Source of the DNA: Coniferiporia sulphurascens
Lineage: Eukaryota > Basidiomycota > Agaricomycetes > Hymenochaetales > Hymenochaetaceae
NCBI GenBank assembly: GCA_002794785.1
Contig: NBBA01000021.1
Location: 558,001 to 622,000 of the forward strand
Reading direction: 5' to 3'
Length of the DNA stretch: 64,000 bases
Part shown: positions 61,228-64,000 of the stretch, one piece after another
Position numbering within the stretch: position 1 is the first letter of the stretch
Layout: the number at the start of each line of letters is the position of its first letter
Program-made: the position numbers and the translations under genes
The notes under the pieces: generated by a model
Told to the model about the DNA's origin: nothing
The model's input: the letters and a program-made list of their open reading frames with translations, nothing else
The model's database searches: none

Positions 61228-64000
61228 ATGACGACGCGTCCAACTTCGCGTTCACAAATACCTTTTACGCCCAAGCGGCCACTCAGTCAGGCGGAGGAAG
61301 CTTTCATCCCTGGATCAGTCGCAAGATACCCCAATGTTGTGCGTGCACAGACTCCCGCAACGGCAACCGGGCCTGCGATCAAGAAGTATAAAGCGGCGTT
61401 ATCAGAAGAGTCAAAGCCGCGCATGAGGACCAAATCATCGTCGTCGTCGAACCTGGAGCCACCTCGTACGCCCACCCGCTCGCGCCCAACGACTCCTGTA
61501 CCGCCAGGGAGCCCGAGAACGCCAAAACGCAGCCAGAGTCGATGTGAGGATGTCTTTATGGAGAGTACCATGGATGTCAGCCGCGTTGATCCGGAGCGGG
61601 CGCTTGTGGACGCGGAGACGGTTGATGTTGATCTAAGCGCAGAGATCGACGAGCGCGAATTGCGCTCGCTCCAGTATGGACAGGAGAATAAGGTCCATGT
61701 GTCTATTAGGTGGGAGTCCTCTACATAGCGCAAGATGGGATCTAAAAAGCTTAAAGGGTACGGCCGACGACTGAGAATCCTGCCTGGTTAATTTCTCCTT
61801 CTGAAAGCTCACTCAAACTCCTTGCGCAACACCAAAAATCTACAGGAAATCCATCACCAGAGTACCGTTATGATGAGGTACTTACCGGATCCGCAAACAA
61901 GCCTGTGTACAACGCAGCAGCGAAGAGTCATGTCAGCGCTGCGATGGATGGATATAATGCGGTTGTATTCGCATACGGTCAGACTGCTAGTGGAAAGACC
62001 TTCACTTTAACCGGTACGGATGAGGAACCTGGCATCATCCCACGCGCAATGAAGGACGTCTTCGCATTTATACGGCGTAAACCCACTCGGGAGTATTTGC
62101 TGCGCTGCTCATACCTCGAGATCTATAACGAAGCGATTTTTGACTTACTCGCACCGCCGAGCGCGCGCTCTGCAGCGAACACTGTACAATTACAGGGTGT
62201 GGGCGACTCCGTCGTGCTCGCGCCGCTACGCGAGGAGGTCGTGACGAGCCTTAAGAGCGTACGAGAGGTTCTAGAACGCGGATATGCCAACCGTCGCACG
62301 GCGACTACGGACTGGAACGATCGCAGCTCGCGAAGTCATTCGGTTTTTCGTCTTGTGATTGAAAGTCGTGAGCGTGGGTCGTCGAGTTCTGGATTGGTGG
62401 AGGATGGGCGTGCTACGCCAATGATTCCGCCAACCCCTGGAGGAACGAGGCTCCAAAGTAGGGGCGGACGCAGTGTGCAGACAAGTGTGCTTGTACGTCC
62501 ACCCTCGAGGCCTTTAGTCTTCGTGATACTTAATTTCTGCAGAGCCTGATCGACCTTGCCGGCTCGGAGAAAGCAACGTCAGATAAGGACAGGACCAGAG
62601 AAGGGCGCTATATTAATACTAGGTGTGCTATATATCCTAGAGACTCTGACTAGCTCTGACACGTGAAACCTAAGTCTTCTCACCCTCGGTTCGGTCATCG
62701 GAACTCTCGCAGAGAATGCGGCTAGGGGAAGAACGTAAGAGCCAACACTACAACGGGGAGCAACTATTCTAATACGGGTTCCTTCGTAGCGATCATGTCC
62801 CGTTCCGCAACTCGAAGTTGACACGCATGTTGCAGCCGTCGCTTTCGGGAAATGCGCGTATTTCAGTCATTTGTACAATAAATCCGGATCCAGTCGCAGT
62901 CGGAGAGACAACAAGCACGTTATTATTCGCTCAGCGAGTCAAGCGTGTGCAGGTGCGTTTGAATCGACTCCCTGACTGTTGATAGCGAGTTTGCTGAGTT
63001 TTTATTTATTTATTTACTAGCTGAACGCAAAGAAGAAGGAAGTTGTAGACACTGAAACACTCCTGGAACGATACAGGAAAGAAATTGAGGATCTTAAGCA
63101 ACGGCTGGCAGAACGGGAGGCTGTTGCGCCTGTGCAGAACAGACGCCTCAGCGCGAAAGAGGTCTGCCCGTCCTTGATAATAACGGAAATGACAAAACAA
63201 ATTGATGTACTTGTTTTCACAGCAACTTGACGAAAGTCGTGCAATGAACGATCTCAATTCACGGATCCGCCAACTGACGAAACTCATCCTTACGAGTCAA
63301 ACGGTTGATGAGACGAAGGGTGACGAATCCCGACCTCCGAGTCCATCAAAATTAGACTTCGACCTGGAGCCTTATCAGGTGGGCTCCATTCCATTTTTTC
63401 TTGAAGGATGTCGCTGAATTCCATATCCTAATAGCTACAACAAGAGCTCCTTTCCGCGCATAGACAAGTGGAATCACAAGCTACACAGATACTTTCGCTT
63501 GAGGCTGCGCTTTTGGCTCGTCCTCCATTACCTGCGGATGCACCGGATAGCGAGAAAGATAAACTCATTGCGGAGCAGTCCAAGACGATCCGCGAGCTTG
63601 AAATCGTCATACGTGGGTATGAGGAGAACCTTGGAGAACCGTTGCGGGCGGTTAAAGAGGATGTCGAAAGCGAGTGGGCTGCGAAGCTTGCAGAGGAACA
63701 GGCGCGTCGGGAAGAGAAGGAAGCTTGGGCAGAAGAACTTGTAAGGCAGCTAGAAAAGGAGAAAGGTGTAAGTATAAGTCGCTATGGTATTTCAGACTTC
63801 TTTGGCTGATAGATATTATTTTTAGCTTCGTCAGAAGTTGGAAGAGGAGCGCCGCGCTCTTGCTGCATTTGTGACACGCTTCGACGCACTCGGGCTCGCT
63901 TCAGCACCAAGCATGCCCTCACGTCTGCGCCAGCCGTCACTACCTTCTACCGCGCTTGGTGCCTCACGCCACCGCCGCTCGTATTCCCTTGGTCTCAGTG
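61228..64000 (+). CDS. Kinesin-7-like motor protein (Kip2/CENP-E type), cut at window edge
   Basis: N-terminal microtubule motor; Kip2-type kinesins act in spindle positioning and plus-end transport, CENP-E at kinetochores. ATG at 61228 (MTTRPTSRSQIPFTPKRPLS). A Ser/Pro/Arg-rich extension of ~150 residues precedes the motor, with many possible CDK (S/TP) sites. Motor motifs: KVHVSIRVRP (joined over an intron), P-loop GQTASGKTFT, YLEIYNEAIFDLL, switch I DRSSRSHSVF, switch II DLAGSEK, then SLLTLGSVIGTLAENA, HVPFRNSKLTRMLQPSL and GNARISVICTINPDPVA. The motor ends FAQRVKRVQ, followed by a coiled coil rich in Glu/Lys (DTETLLERYRKEIEDL; ELEIVIRGYEENLGEPLRAV). The last exon in view gives AAFVTRFDALGL and a Ser-rich tail, open at 64000. 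Kip2 is favoured over CENP-E because of the long basic N-terminal extension and the short stalk so far. Confidence 0.9.

Overview
The window reads as nuclear DNA of a filamentous basidiomycete, most likely an Agaricomycete. The evidence is dense short introns (about 50-75 bp), fungal families throughout (Zn2Cys6 regulator, ferric reductase, DUR3 urea permease), basidiomycete-style F-box proteins, and many-exon P450s with conserved micro-exons. I rebuilt exon structures by hand from reading frame, GT/GC...AG junctions and comparison between paralogues inside the window. Family names rest on motifs, not on a search.

Layout. 1-1335 (+): 3' part of cytochrome P450 no. 1. 3425-5717 (-): ferric-reductase-type membrane oxidoreductase. 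8418-9436 and 13563-14553 (+): two paralogous SAM methyltransferases, with a single-TM low-complexity protein between them (11202-12299, +). 16075-20327 (-): large Zn2Cys6 transcription factor. 20328-25622: gene-poor, holding a 476-bp pogo/Tc1-mariner-type MITE. 25623-26303 (-): FKBP12. 26304-30755: gene-poor, with copy A of a ~140-bp dispersed repeat. 30756-32777 (-): CDK1/Cdc2. 35298-37692 (-): P450 no. 2; 38527-39210 (-): P450 pseudogene no. 3; 39662-40672 (-): third methyltransferase; 41464-41603: repeat copy B and, just after it, one pogo-like terminus; 42378-44785 (-): P450 no. 4. 47796-50376 (+): DUR3-like urea transporter. 51121-53349 and 54232-56476 (+): tandem FAD monooxygenases of the phenol-hydroxylase type. 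57701-59299 (+) and 59881-60792 (-): two F-box proteins. 61228 to the right edge (+): kinesin-7-like motor, cut by the window.

How the genes fit together. Four P450s (one dead), three methyltransferases of one subfamily and two near-duplicate FAD monooxygenases are the tailoring enzymes expected of specialised metabolism; most of the complete ones have a clear TATA box 35-110 bp before the ATG. They are interleaved with core genes (CDK1, FKBP12, DUR3, kinesin), and no backbone enzyme (polyketide synthase, NRPS, terpene cyclase) is visible. The region is therefore best read as a loose, expanding tailoring-gene neighbourhood shaped by local duplication and transposons, with the Zn2Cys6 protein as a possible but unproven regulator.

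Many intergenic stretches of 1-5 kb show no convincing genes. No tRNA, rRNA or CRISPR array was recognised.
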